DNA of 64,000 nucleotides. It comes from Clostridiaceae bacterium (GTDB taxonomy: Bacteria > Bacillota > Clostridia > Lachnospirales > Lachnospiraceae). The notes under the pieces are model-generated. The model had not been told where the DNA came from. It saw only the letters and a list, made by a program, of their open reading frames with translations, and did no database searches. Location of the stretch: NCBI GenBank assembly GCA_009911305.1, contig QXXC01000019.1, positions 16,255-80,254 of the forward strand, in the 5' to 3' direction. Position 1 is the stretch's first letter, and the number at the start of each line of letters is the position of its first letter. The translations under genes were made by a program, and so were the position numbers. This document shows, one piece after another, positions 56,648-64,000 of this stretch.

Positions 56648-57106
56648 ATGGAATTTATAGATCAGGATAAGTATTTAAAGGGGAAAAAGCAATTCCGTAT
56701 ATTGGCAATCTTGAATATGCAGATGTTTTTGATGTCAGATATAATGTTTGCAGGTAATTCAAAAGGACCAATAGGAATTACACAAGTCATGTTTTTTACA
56801 CGGATGTATTGGGGTGAAATATGGCCAATCTATTTTGTAATCGTACTGTCAATACTGGAGGGTATTGATAATTTCATGATGATGGCAAGACTGTTTAAAG
56901 AGATCGATTGGATCATCTATGTTTGGCCTGAAATGCTTATAATAAGATGTTTGCGGATAGTGGTGTGTCTGTCAGTGTGTCAACTTGCGATATTTAAAAA
57001 GGAACTGAGATATTTTATAAAGGTGCATAAAATGAAAAATAAAAAGAGAAAAGCAAAGAAGAATGGAAAAAAAGATAACGACGAAGAAACGAATATGAAA
57101 GCATAA
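56648..57106 (+). CDS. Membrane protein next to effector candidate, copy 1
   Basis: A 152-residue protein with three or four hydrophobic segments (FRILAILNMQMFLMSDIMFAG, IWPIYFVIVLSILEGIDNFMM, MLIIRCLRIVVCLSVCQLAIF) and a lysine-rich end. Paralogous to 62424-62879 (shared TRMYWGEIWP / TRMYWGDIWP). Both copies lie directly upstream of a PAAR-like protein, so an immunity or loading role is likely, though unproven. Confidence 0.75.
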   Translation: MEFIDQDKYLKGKKQFRILAILNMQMFLMSDIMFAGNSKGPIGITQVMFFTRMYWGEIWPIYFVIVLSILEGIDNFMMMARLFKEIDWIIYVWPEMLIIRCLRIVVCLSVCQLAIFKKELRYFIKVHKMKNKKRKAKKNGKKDNDEETNMKA

Positions 57107-57143
57107 AAATGGAAAATAGCTTCAGATCAGGGGAGGGAAAATT

Positions 57144-59186
57144 ATGGCGGGAGAAAACGTTGAGATATTAGAAAATTCAGTAGTAAATAAAGCAAAGGTT
57201 CGATGCAGTTATTCCCAAAACAGCACTCGTTTGCAGGTAGAAAAAAAAGCAGACGGAAGCGGCGTAAAAGGTTGGTATATCACCGCGACGGAACAGGACT
57301 GTAAGGCGGGCGTGAACCTCCTGCCATATAAAAGGTGTTATTCACCATATTTAGTGGAAACCGTGGATATGCTATATGGAAAAACGAGTGATAAACATAA
57401 TGAATTTCAAGCCAAACGTATGGAATATGGATATGCAGACTGCATTCATCTGTTGGAGGAAATATGGTTTGATGCCAAAGAGAAGGACGTCGTTGATACG
57501 ATGTATAATATGGAAGAGCGTCTTATAGGGAATCAGGAAAACTTAGTAGGGGATGTGCTACGCATCAGGCCTAGAATTATAGCACTGAACCAAGGAATAA
57601 AACCGCTTCTCAAAGAAGAAAAAGGGACGGGATATTATTATGACAGTTTTCTGGATGGCCGAAATCGTCAACGGAACAGGATATTGACAGAAATAATAGG
57701 AGCGATCAATGATAACCTTGATCATATGGAGAAAGGGGCAACGCCATTTGGCTATGCAGAAGAGGACTCGCTGTCAAGCAGTGAATTTTTGCGTAACTAT
57801 GAATCTATGTGGAAGGTGGTATCAGATGCGCACAGGAATATTCAGTCTTTAGCAAAGGAGAAAACGTGGGATATCGGATCGATTAACCGTGATATAAAAC
57901 CATATGCTCCGTCAGAGGCATTAAATGTAGAAGCTAAGAATCCGGAGCGGACTGGAAAAATGATTGCAAATGATATAGAAGAACTGGAAAGCTATAATGT
58001 AGCGTTCAAGCTCATAAATAAGCTGGAACAAGATCTGTGGGAGATTATCACTAAAATCAAAGACTGGACGACGGATTATAGCGGGACATTAACTACGGAT
58101 TCTTTTATGGTATGTCGTTGCGGAGGGATGCTTACATTTGAAACGAGTGGCCAGGAATGGGGGACATATTTTAGTAACTTATATATCAGGACACTGGAAC
58201 TTGTGTGCGCGGTTAAAGAGCGCTATGCAGCCATGGAAAAAGTGGAACCTGTGTTTAAATACCAAGATGATAAATATCAGTTAAAATATGCATACGCAAA
58301 TGCGGTTGCTGGTTTGGAGAAAACAGAGACATTTTTAACGGAAGGAACCACGGACAGCGGAACAATGGGGTGTAATGTTCATTTGGAATTTGTGGCTAAA
58401 TCGGTGAGTGATCAAATGGGAATGTATTTATCTGCGTTGATTTCGATAGTGGGGTTAATACCAGGTACAACAGGTGTGGTAGCTGGAGCTATATCGGGTC
58501 TTATGGCAGTTTATAATGTAGTGGGAAAGAAATTGGCGCAATATTCCAGTAATGGGAACAATGAGGTGGATTATGAAATTAAAGAGATATTGCAGGATTC
58601 TGGGTCAATAGCAGGGGGGTTAGCAGGTGTGATTACAAAGGGATATCAGGATGCAGGGCTCAAGATTCCACCCAAAATAGAGACGGGGCTTAAAGTAGCC
58701 AGTGGTTTTTCTAATGTAATGACCATGTTCTCACTTATGGAGGTGGTGAATTATGAAATAACTGATAACTGGGTAAAAAGTATCCGGGTATATATATTTA
58801 CGGAAGAGTATTTATTTTTTGTAGAGCAGTTTTTAGATGAAAAGTGTAAAAAAAAGGGTGAACCCAGATTTAGTATGGTTGTGGAAAGGAAATATTATAT
58901 TCATGAAAGGAGAGGAAGCAATATAAAGTGGGGAGAAAATCCGGGGATTACATACAATGGAGTGACGAATGTTGGGCAGGAAGCGGAAAGAACTAAGGCG
59001 GGAGAAAACCTGGAGACAACATCTAGTGACATGAATAATGTTGGGAAGGAAGAGGAGAAGGAAAGTACGGTAGCGGAAGAGAATTCAGGAATAACAAATG
59101 ATGCCGTGAATGATACTGATGCAGAGGAAAAAGGAGCAAACGACATAATGTTTGAAAATTTGATGAACAGTGGTATGTATAATTAG
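57144..59186 (+). CDS. PAAR-like effector candidate, full length
   Basis: A 680-residue protein behind GGGGAGGG. Residues 12-75 look PAAR-like (DUF4280 type): VVNKAKVRCSYSQNSTRLQV, then CKAGVNLLPYKRCYSPYLV. The middle is helical; CRCGGMLTFETSGQEW near 323 is a second cysteine-glycine motif. Residues about 426-500 are hydrophobic (LSALISIVGLIPGTTGVVAGAISGLMAVY; GSIAGGLAGVI), as in pore-forming or membrane-inserting toxins. The end is acidic and repetitive. A tip-loaded effector with a membrane target is the best guess. Confidence 0.6.
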   Translation: MAGENVEILENSVVNKAKVRCSYSQNSTRLQVEKKADGSGVKGWYITATEQDCKAGVNLLPYKRCYSPYLVETVDMLYGKTSDKHNEFQAKRMEYGYADCIHLLEEIWFDAKEKDVVDTMYNMEERLIGNQENLVGDVLRIRPRIIALNQGIKPLLKEEKGTGYYYDSFLDGRNRQRNRILTEIIGAINDNLDHMEKGATPFGYAEEDSLSSSEFLRNYESMWKVVSDAHRNIQSLAKEKTWDIGSINRDIKPYAPSEALNVEAKNPERTGKMIANDIEELESYNVAFKLINKLEQDLWEIITKIKDWTTDYSGTLTTDSFMVCRCGGMLTFETSGQEWGTYFSNLYIRTLELVCAVKERYAAMEKVEPVFKYQDDKYQLKYAYANAVAGLEKTETFLTEGTTDSGTMGCNVHLEFVAKSVSDQMGMYLSALISIVGLIPGTTGVVAGAISGLMAVYNVVGKKLAQYSSNGNNEVDYEIKEILQDSGSIAGGLAGVITKGYQDAGLKIPPKIETGLKVASGFSNVMTMFSLMEVVNYEITDNWVKSIRVYIFTEEYLFFVEQFLDEKCKKKGEPRFSMVVERKYYIHERRGSNIKWGENPGITYNGVTNVGQEAERTKAGENLETTSSDMNNVGKEEEKESTVAEENSGITNDAVNDTDAEEKGANDIMFENLMNSGMYN

Positions 59187-59226
59187 AAAATTTTATTATT
59201 TTCTAACATTAGAAAGGCTGCAGAGC

Positions 59227-60420
59227 ATGAGGTATATAAGTGAAAAAACAGCAATGATTTTTATTTTTTCCGCTACCGTTATAAGTATCGTTGTCATGAA
59301 GGGATGGTTTTATCTACGGGATAAAGCAAAGAAATTTGAAGTTGTTGAGCACGAGGTTATGAATTCACAGGAATATATATCGGCAGTCCAATCCTATAAT
59401 GCTTGGAACTATGTGGATGCTCTTGACTATTTTCAGGCAGAGTTAAACCGGCTGGAGGTTAGCTCAATGGCTGAGAATCCGACTGGCTATTTGATAAAGG
59501 GGATGATAGGAGAGTGCTATCTGAAACTGGGAGAAGATGAGAGGGCAGGTCGCTATATTCAGGAAAGCAGGGAATATCTGGAAAAGAAGGGAGAGGATAA
59601 TGAACTCTCAGCTATCTATCTGAAAGAAGGCCTTTATTACAGGCATATGAACCAATTTGAAAGGGCTGTGGAGTGCTATGAAAAAGCGTCAGGTTATGCA
59701 GGAGATGGGGAGATTGTACAATGTTATCTGGGCATGGCAGAATCATTCGCTGCTTTAGGAAATGAAAAGGAAGCATTAGGCTGTTATGCCCGTGCGATAG
59801 AAGAGGGGGGAAGGCGGTATGATCATAGAAATCTGACGGACGTATATTATTCCAAAGGGCTATATTTTTTGCAAAAGAATGAACTGGATACAGCAAAGAA
59901 ATGTTTGGAAAAAGGAGTGAAAAATGCTCAGATTATATATGGAGTAAATGATATCCGGGTAGCGCTGGGGTATGGAAGATTATCAGAATTATATTCTGCA
60001 AAAGAAGAGTATGAAGATGCATACCGGTACTGCAGGAAAGCGATGGATATTTTTTCTACTCAGGACGATACATCTTCATATGAGATATATATCGTTTCAC
60101 TTTATGACAGTATGGGCTGTCTGAATAATGAATTGGGTGATTATGCCGCCGCGCTGAAATTGTTCAGGAAATCTTACCATATTGTAAGGAAAAGAATGCA
60201 GGAATCTGAATTTTCTGAATTTTATGAGAGATGTTTAAGCAACCATATAAAATCTTTATTTGATGAAATGACAGATAACAGGGGGGATTATGAAGCATGG
60301 TTTAAAGATCATTTTGAGAATGATGCAAATAAAAATTATGGTTGCGTTGTTTATGTTGTTTCTGATGATGGTAATATACAGAGTTGCTTATACCGAAAAC
60401 ATGGAAAATGTGTTTTATGA
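59227..60420 (+). CDS. TPR membrane protein 2
   Basis: A 397-residue protein from ATG 59227 (AGAAAGGCTGCAGAGC). An N-terminal membrane helix (TAMIFIFSATVISIVVM) is followed by at least six TPR units, for example YNAWNYVDALDYFQAELNRLE, YRHMNQFERAVECYEKASGYAG, LGMAESFAALGNEKEALGCYARAIEEG and LSELYSAKEEYEDAYRYCRKAMDIF. The end overlaps the next gene. Closest relative in the window: the 61170 gene. Confidence 0.75.
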   Translation: MRYISEKTAMIFIFSATVISIVVMKGWFYLRDKAKKFEVVEHEVMNSQEYISAVQSYNAWNYVDALDYFQAELNRLEVSSMAENPTGYLIKGMIGECYLKLGEDERAGRYIQESREYLEKKGEDNELSAIYLKEGLYYRHMNQFERAVECYEKASGYAGDGEIVQCYLGMAESFAALGNEKEALGCYARAIEEGGRRYDHRNLTDVYYSKGLYFLQKNELDTAKKCLEKGVKNAQIIYGVNDIRVALGYGRLSELYSAKEEYEDAYRYCRKAMDIFSTQDDTSSYEIYIVSLYDSMGCLNNELGDYAAALKLFRKSYHIVRKRMQESEFSEFYERCLSNHIKSLFDEMTDNRGDYEAWFKDHFENDANKNYGCVVYVVSDDGNIQSCLYRKHGKCVL

Positions 60421-61048
60421 GGACGAATGGTATGAATATACGCCAGGTGAGCTTATGGAACGATATTACAGAGAGGGCAATTTTGAAGAGGCTCTTGAAC
60501 ATGAGGATTGGGCGTTGCAGGAAATCATGAGATACGATGCAGATGCAAAATGCCGTTTTAACGCTATGCTGGGGGGAAGCTATATTGGACTTGGGCTGTA
60601 TAAAAAGGGAAAGACTTATATTGAAGATGCATGGGATGATTATGAGAGAAGCGGGGAAAGCGCAGAGAGTATTTATGTAGTCTATTACATTGAGGGGATA
60701 TATTATTTAGAAACTGGCGAATATGAGACCGCGATCCGTCGTTTCAGGAAGGCAGTTCGGCATGCAGGAGCTCTGGAAGGGAAGGATGCGGTTGTTGAAA
60801 TGGACATCGCGCGAATCTGCTGTGATATGGGCAGGGCGTACATAGAGCTACAGGAAATGGATTCGGCAATGGAGGCGCTTAAGCTGTCGTATAGCATTAC
60901 GGAAGAACGAAGGCTGGAAAGCGAAGTTGCATATATTTATTATTATGAGGTGCTTGAGCCGGTTATAAAGGAATTTTTTGAAAACATACCGGGTGAGGAA
61001 ATGGAGTTTGACGAGTGGTTTTTAAAGCAATTTGGAGGACAGGTATGA
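60290..61048 (+). CDS. TPR membrane protein 3 (short)
   Basis: A 252-residue protein. ATG 60290 has AGGGGGG upstream but overlaps the previous gene by 131 bases; ATG 60320 is an alternative. A membrane helix (IMVALFMLFLMMVIYRVAY) precedes TPR units (REGNFEEALEHEDWALQEIM, LETGEYETAIRRFRKAVRHAG, ELQEMDSAMEALKLSYSI). The end, ...MEFDEWFLKQFGG, resembles those of the long TPR proteins (YEAWFKDHFEN; FEVWFNENFER). Confidence 0.65.
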   Translation: MKHGLKIILRMMQIKIMVALFMLFLMMVIYRVAYTENMENVFYEDEWYEYTPGELMERYYREGNFEEALEHEDWALQEIMRYDADAKCRFNAMLGGSYIGLGLYKKGKTYIEDAWDDYERSGESAESIYVVYYIEGIYYLETGEYETAIRRFRKAVRHAGALEGKDAVVEMDIARICCDMGRAYIELQEMDSAMEALKLSYSITEERRLESEVAYIYYYEVLEPVIKEFFENIPGEEMEFDEWFLKQFGGQV

Positions 61049-61086
61049 GGCAGGGAAGGGGGATATCTAACATCTAATATGGTTAT

Positions 61087-61116
61087 TTGACAGTGTTGAT
61101 AAGGGAAAACTAATAC
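61087..61116 (+). promoter_or_regulatory. Internal promoter before TPR protein 4
   Basis: TTGACA (61087-61092), 18 bases and TAATAC (61111-61116). It lies in the only gap over 100 bases in the effector region and would drive the second TPR-membrane-effector set. Confidence 0.5.
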
Positions 61117-61169
61117 AAATATGGGAGTCACAAAACAACAGCAGTTTAAATTAAAAAAGGTTACGAAAA

Positions 61170-62399
61170 ATGGAAAACATGAATAAAAAAGCCTATATCA
61201 GTGTGCTCTTTTCTATTGCCGTTATCATCATCATTATAATATTTGGATGTTTTCATCATACGGACAGGCCGGTGGAAACAGTAGCAAAACGTATTGCTCT
61301 GGAAAACTTTCCAGAATATGATTTGGCCATAGAGTATTACAATGCATATAATTATAAAAGCGCTGTCAGCCAGTTTAACGAAGCGCTGGAACACGCAGAT
61401 AGGCAGGAGAGAGGCGCTGCTGAGTATTGGATTAAGGGAATGATAGGGAGCTGCTATACATTAACAGGGGATATTGATACAGCAGAGCCGTATATACTGG
61501 AAGCGGTAGAAGGAATTGAAAAGGTAGGGCAGAGTTTTTATCTCTCAAGAATATACGAACTGGCCGGGAATTACTACAGACATGCTTCTGTGTATGATAA
61601 GGCAGTGGAATATTATACCAGGTCTTTGGTCTATGCGGAAGGCGAAGGGGTATTCAGGGCAAATCTGGGACTGGCGGAAGCATACAGGGAATCAGGAAGA
61701 AGTAAAAAGGCGCTGGAGTATTATGAAACCGCAATTTCTGAAGGAGAAGAAAGGCAGGCAGTAGGTTGTCTCACAACGGCATATATGTCTCTTGGAACCT
61801 TCTGGTTCAGGGAAAGAAACATGGATAAGGCAGAGCTGTGTTTTAAGCAAAGCAGGCGGTATGCGGAGACTGCATGGGGAAGGAACAGTGTAGAGGTTGC
61901 TCAGTCCTGTCAGCTCTTAGCGCAGGTATGTGAGTCTAAAAGAGAGTATGACAGCGCATACTCATATTGGCGGAAAGCAATGGATATCTATAAGAAACAG
62001 GATGCCCGGTATTCTTATAACACAGATGTCGCTGAGCTTTACGCCAGTATGGGATTGTATCACGTGTATTTTAAAAATTATCGTGCCGCGCTTGGGCTGT
62101 TAAAAAAATCATATCATGTCGTGCGCGGCAAAATGGAACAGGATACAGAGCTTGCGTATTTTTATGAAAATACATTAAGCCTCTCTATAAAAGCTCTGTA
62201 TGATCGGTCTGCAGGCAAAGAGGCGGAATTTGAAGTCTGGTTTAATGAAAATTTTGAAAGAGGGAATGGAAGCTGTCCACCTGTGGAAACGGGCAGTTTA
62301 TCCATCCTCCCTGAAGGCAGAATTTCCATTCTGTCTCCATGGAATCGAGGAAATCTGGTGCCTGGGTATTTACCAGATGATGGAGCGCTTTCTGGATGA
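61170..62399 (+). CDS. TPR membrane protein 4 with foreign C-terminal tail
   Basis: A 409-residue protein. A membrane helix (AYISVLFSIAVIIIIIIFGCF) leads to TPR units matching those of protein 2 (YNAYNYKSAVSQFNEALEHAD; YRHASVYDKAVEYYTRSLVYAEG; LGLAEAYRESGRSKKALEYYETAISEG; YSYWRKAMDIYKKQDARYSYNTDVAELYASMGLYHVY). After FEVWFNENFER the homology ends. The last 40 or so residues are encoded by an out-of-frame relic of the Hsp70-like gene, so the tail is accidental. Confidence 0.75.
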   Translation: MENMNKKAYISVLFSIAVIIIIIIFGCFHHTDRPVETVAKRIALENFPEYDLAIEYYNAYNYKSAVSQFNEALEHADRQERGAAEYWIKGMIGSCYTLTGDIDTAEPYILEAVEGIEKVGQSFYLSRIYELAGNYYRHASVYDKAVEYYTRSLVYAEGEGVFRANLGLAEAYRESGRSKKALEYYETAISEGEERQAVGCLTTAYMSLGTFWFRERNMDKAELCFKQSRRYAETAWGRNSVEVAQSCQLLAQVCESKREYDSAYSYWRKAMDIYKKQDARYSYNTDVAELYASMGLYHVYFKNYRAALGLLKKSYHVVRGKMEQDTELAYFYENTLSLSIKALYDRSAGKEAEFEVWFNENFERGNGSCPPVETGSLSILPEGRISILSPWNRGNLVPGYLPDDGALSG

Positions 62400-62405
62400 A
62401 ACGTT
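62262..62405 (+). pseudogene. Relic of the Hsp70-like gene inside the TPR 4 3' end
   Basis: In another frame the DNA encodes LKAEFPFCLHGIEEIWCLGIYQMMERFLDETFD, which matches VEFPLYLHEIEELMRPDIYQMMERFLDEPFE of the Hsp70-like protein (bases 50,463-50,555). The DNA is similar over about 140 bases, including CAGATGATGGAGCGCTT. Only this fragment is left. It proves an earlier duplication that included the Hsp70-like gene. Confidence 0.85.
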
Positions 62406-62423
62406 TGATGAGAGGAGAAAAAT

Positions 62424-62879
62424 ATGGAATCCATCAATGAGGAAAGGTATTATAAAGGGAAAGTAGAATTCTGTATATTGATAGCTTTGACTGCCGTGAT
62501 GTTTTTGCTGTCCGGATTGTTCTCGGCCGGGGATTTGGGAGGAACCATTTACCTTGTAGGTATCATGCTCCTCACACGGATGTACTGGGGTGATATATGG
62601 CCATTATTTTTCATAGCCGTGCTGGCAATACTGGAAGGTATGGTTGATGTCGCTGTAATGGCGGCATTTATACGGGAAATTGGACTGGTAATCCGCGTAT
62701 GGCCCGGTAGATTCATTTTGGGAGGCATAAGGGTAGCGATATGTCTGTCAATGTATGTGCTTATAATATTTGGAAAAAATTTAAGATATTTTGTAAAGGT
62801 GAAGAAGATGGAACGGAAACAGAAGAAAGAAAAGGGGAAAGAAGAAGATAATGATAACAGGATAAATCAGGAAGATTAA
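62424..62879 (+). CDS. Membrane protein next to effector candidate, copy 2
   Basis: A 151-residue paralog of the 56648 protein: hydrophobic segments (FCILIALTAVMFLLSGLFSAG, LFFIAVLAILEGMVDVAVMAA, GIRVAICLSMYVLIIFG), the same TRMYWGDIWP motif and a lysine-rich tail. It stands directly upstream of the truncated effector copy. Confidence 0.75.
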   Translation: MESINEERYYKGKVEFCILIALTAVMFLLSGLFSAGDLGGTIYLVGIMLLTRMYWGDIWPLFFIAVLAILEGMVDVAVMAAFIREIGLVIRVWPGRFILGGIRVAICLSMYVLIIFGKNLRYFVKVKKMERKQKKEKGKEEDNDNRINQED

Positions 62880-62915
62880 AAAACAGGGGTCAGTTTGGAT
62901 AAGGGGAGGGGAAAT

Positions 62916-63767
62916 ATGGCGGAAGAAAACGAATCAGTAGGGAAAATGACGGTGGTACATAAGGCAAAGGTTCGATGCAGTTATTCCAGGAGCAGCACCC
63001 GTTTACAGGTGACGAATAATGAAAATGGAAACGGCGCAACCGGGGAGCATATCATTGCGACGGAAAAGGATTGTAAGGCAGGTGTGAACCTGTTTCCATA
63101 CCAGAGATGCTATTCGTCTAATTTAGTGGGTACAATGGCTTTGCTGTACGGGGATTTGAGCAACGAATATATGGACTGTAAATCAAAATATGTGGAGCGC
63201 GGATATGCGGACTGCGTCCATCTGCTGGAGGAAGTGTGGTTTGATGCCAGCGAGAAGACCGTGGTCAATAAAATGTATGACATGGAGGAACGCCTTATAG
63301 GGGTTCGGGAGGGTGCTCTGGGGGATGTAGTGCGCATCAGGTCAATGCTCAAAAAGCTGAAGCGGGAAATCTGGCCTCTTCTCGAAGAAGATAGGTGGGC
63401 TCAATATGACTATGGCAGTGTTTTGGTCAGCAGGGAGCGCCAGCGAAATGAAATACTCACGCAAATTATAAAGGCGATTGATCGTAATCTTGATCAGATA
63501 GGGACGGACGCAGTTCCTTTTGGCTATGGGGAAGACGAAGCGCTGACAAGCGATGAATTTATGGATAAGTATACGTCTATGAGGAGGCTGGTGTCAGATA
63601 CGTATAGATATATCGAATCGCTAAGCAAGATGGAGACATGGGATATCGGTCCTCTTGACCGCAATGTAAAACCCAATCCCCTGTCAGAGGCGCTATATAT
63701 GAATGCCGGAAATCAGGAATGGAACGAAGACATGATTTTAGGGGAAGTAAGTAAGAGTGAAAAATAA
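62916..63767 (+). CDS. PAAR-like effector candidate, truncated copy
   Basis: A 283-residue protein from ATG 62916 (AGGGGAGGGGAAAT). It follows the full-length copy from VVHKAKVRCSYSRSSTRLQV through ETWDIGPLDRNVKPNPLSEALYMNA, then ends EVSKSEK without the cysteine motif and the hydrophobic region. It is an orphan PAAR-like tip domain or a decayed gene; truncation by recombination is the likely cause. Confidence 0.65.
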   Translation: MAEENESVGKMTVVHKAKVRCSYSRSSTRLQVTNNENGNGATGEHIIATEKDCKAGVNLFPYQRCYSSNLVGTMALLYGDLSNEYMDCKSKYVERGYADCVHLLEEVWFDASEKTVVNKMYDMEERLIGVREGALGDVVRIRSMLKKLKREIWPLLEEDRWAQYDYGSVLVSRERQRNEILTQIIKAIDRNLDQIGTDAVPFGYGEDEALTSDEFMDKYTSMRRLVSDTYRYIESLSKMETWDIGPLDRNVKPNPLSEALYMNAGNQEWNEDMILGEVSKSEK

Positions 63768-63841
63768 AGTGTATTTTTGGACGCACTTATACAAGGGTTC
63801 ATAAAACCCCATTTTTTGCAAGTATAGAAAACAGAATAATG

Positions 63842-64000
63842 TTAGTTATCGTTGCGTTTTACTAACTTAGAACTATCATAACCAAGGGTTTCAAGGTAAG
63901 CAAAAACATTGTTTTCATTTAAAACAACACGCTCCACATGATTTTGAGGGTCCATCAATTCCTCATAATCAGCAGGAGTGAAAGGCTTCTTTTCAGAAAC
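63842..64000 (-). CDS. 3' end of an unidentified gene (continues off the right edge)
   Basis: A leftward open frame of 52 codons enters from the edge and stops at TAA 63842: VSEKKPFTPADYEELMDPQNHVERVVLNENNVFAYLETLGYDSSKLVKRNDN. It is hydrophilic with a normal protein composition. It converges on the effector cluster. I cannot name it. Confidence 0.55.
   Translation of the reverse strand, partial: VSEKKPFTPADYEELMDPQNHVERVVLNENNVFAYLETLGYDSSKLVKRNDN

Overview
The window looks like the chromosome of a Gram-positive anaerobe of the Clostridia, probably Lachnospiraceae. This is inferred from strong AGGAGG-type ribosome sites, TTG/GTG starts behind good Shine-Dalgarno sites, Firmicutes-type phage modules, and DUF families (DUF6148, DUF4236, XkdX) common in that family. 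It holds three blocks.

(1) Bases 1-34,778: most of a temperate, contractile-tailed phage with a lambda-like head. Divergent promoters at 31.85-31.93 kb carry three repressor half-sites. From there, leftward genes run through an early region of about 25 small genes (HUH replication initiator with an iteron-type region, DNA methyltransferase, VRR-NUC nuclease, HD hydrolase, ParA/ParB) to a late regulator, terminase, portal, ClpP-type prohead protease, decoration protein, gpE-type capsid, sheath, tube, a -1 frameshifted tail chaperone and a tape measure that runs off the left edge. Rightward genes are a TTG-started repressor, a DUF4236 membrane protein and a large serine integrase. Two almost identical late promoters with shared CGGGCAAT boxes lie in front of the terminase and portal operons, next to an ArpU/sigma-like regulator. 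Accessory insertions include an HNH/RHH cassette bounded by terminators, a type I toxin-like peptide, three tRNA-like 3' UTR elements and a protein with a diversity-generating-retroelement (DGR) type variable C-terminus.

(2) About 34,790-41,100: the tail-end and lysis part of a different, rightward phage. It starts with what looks like a 5'-truncated DGR target gene, immediately after the serine integrase. A complete DGR follows: variable repeat, template repeat (11 of 109 positions differ, all at template adenines) and reverse transcriptase. Then come XkdX, a small membrane protein, a holin and a two-domain endolysin with Cpl-7 repeats. The simplest reading is that phage 1 integrated into the DGR target gene of phage 2, giving nested prophages. 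Leftward AbrB-like and hypothetical genes and a large structured RNA candidate (14-bp closing stem) close this block.

(3) 41,200-63,800: a rightward cluster that resembles a reduced, Firmicutes version of a type VI secretion/contractile injection system. It has a sheath protein that appears to fuse TssB-like and TssC-like parts, two Hcp-like tube proteins followed by a terminator, a J-protein, two FHA proteins, a PP2C phosphatase, a degenerate PP2C/TPR membrane protein, an Hsp70-like ATPase, two DcrB/EagR-like small proteins, two VgrG-like spikes, and then repeated sets of TPR membrane proteins, 150-residue membrane proteins and PAAR-like effector candidates. One effector copy is truncated, and a decayed fragment of the Hsp70-like gene lies out of frame in the tail of a TPR gene, showing duplication of the module. 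No ClpV, TssM/L/J or baseplate genes are recognisable here. The last 160 bases hold the 3' end of an unrelated leftward gene.
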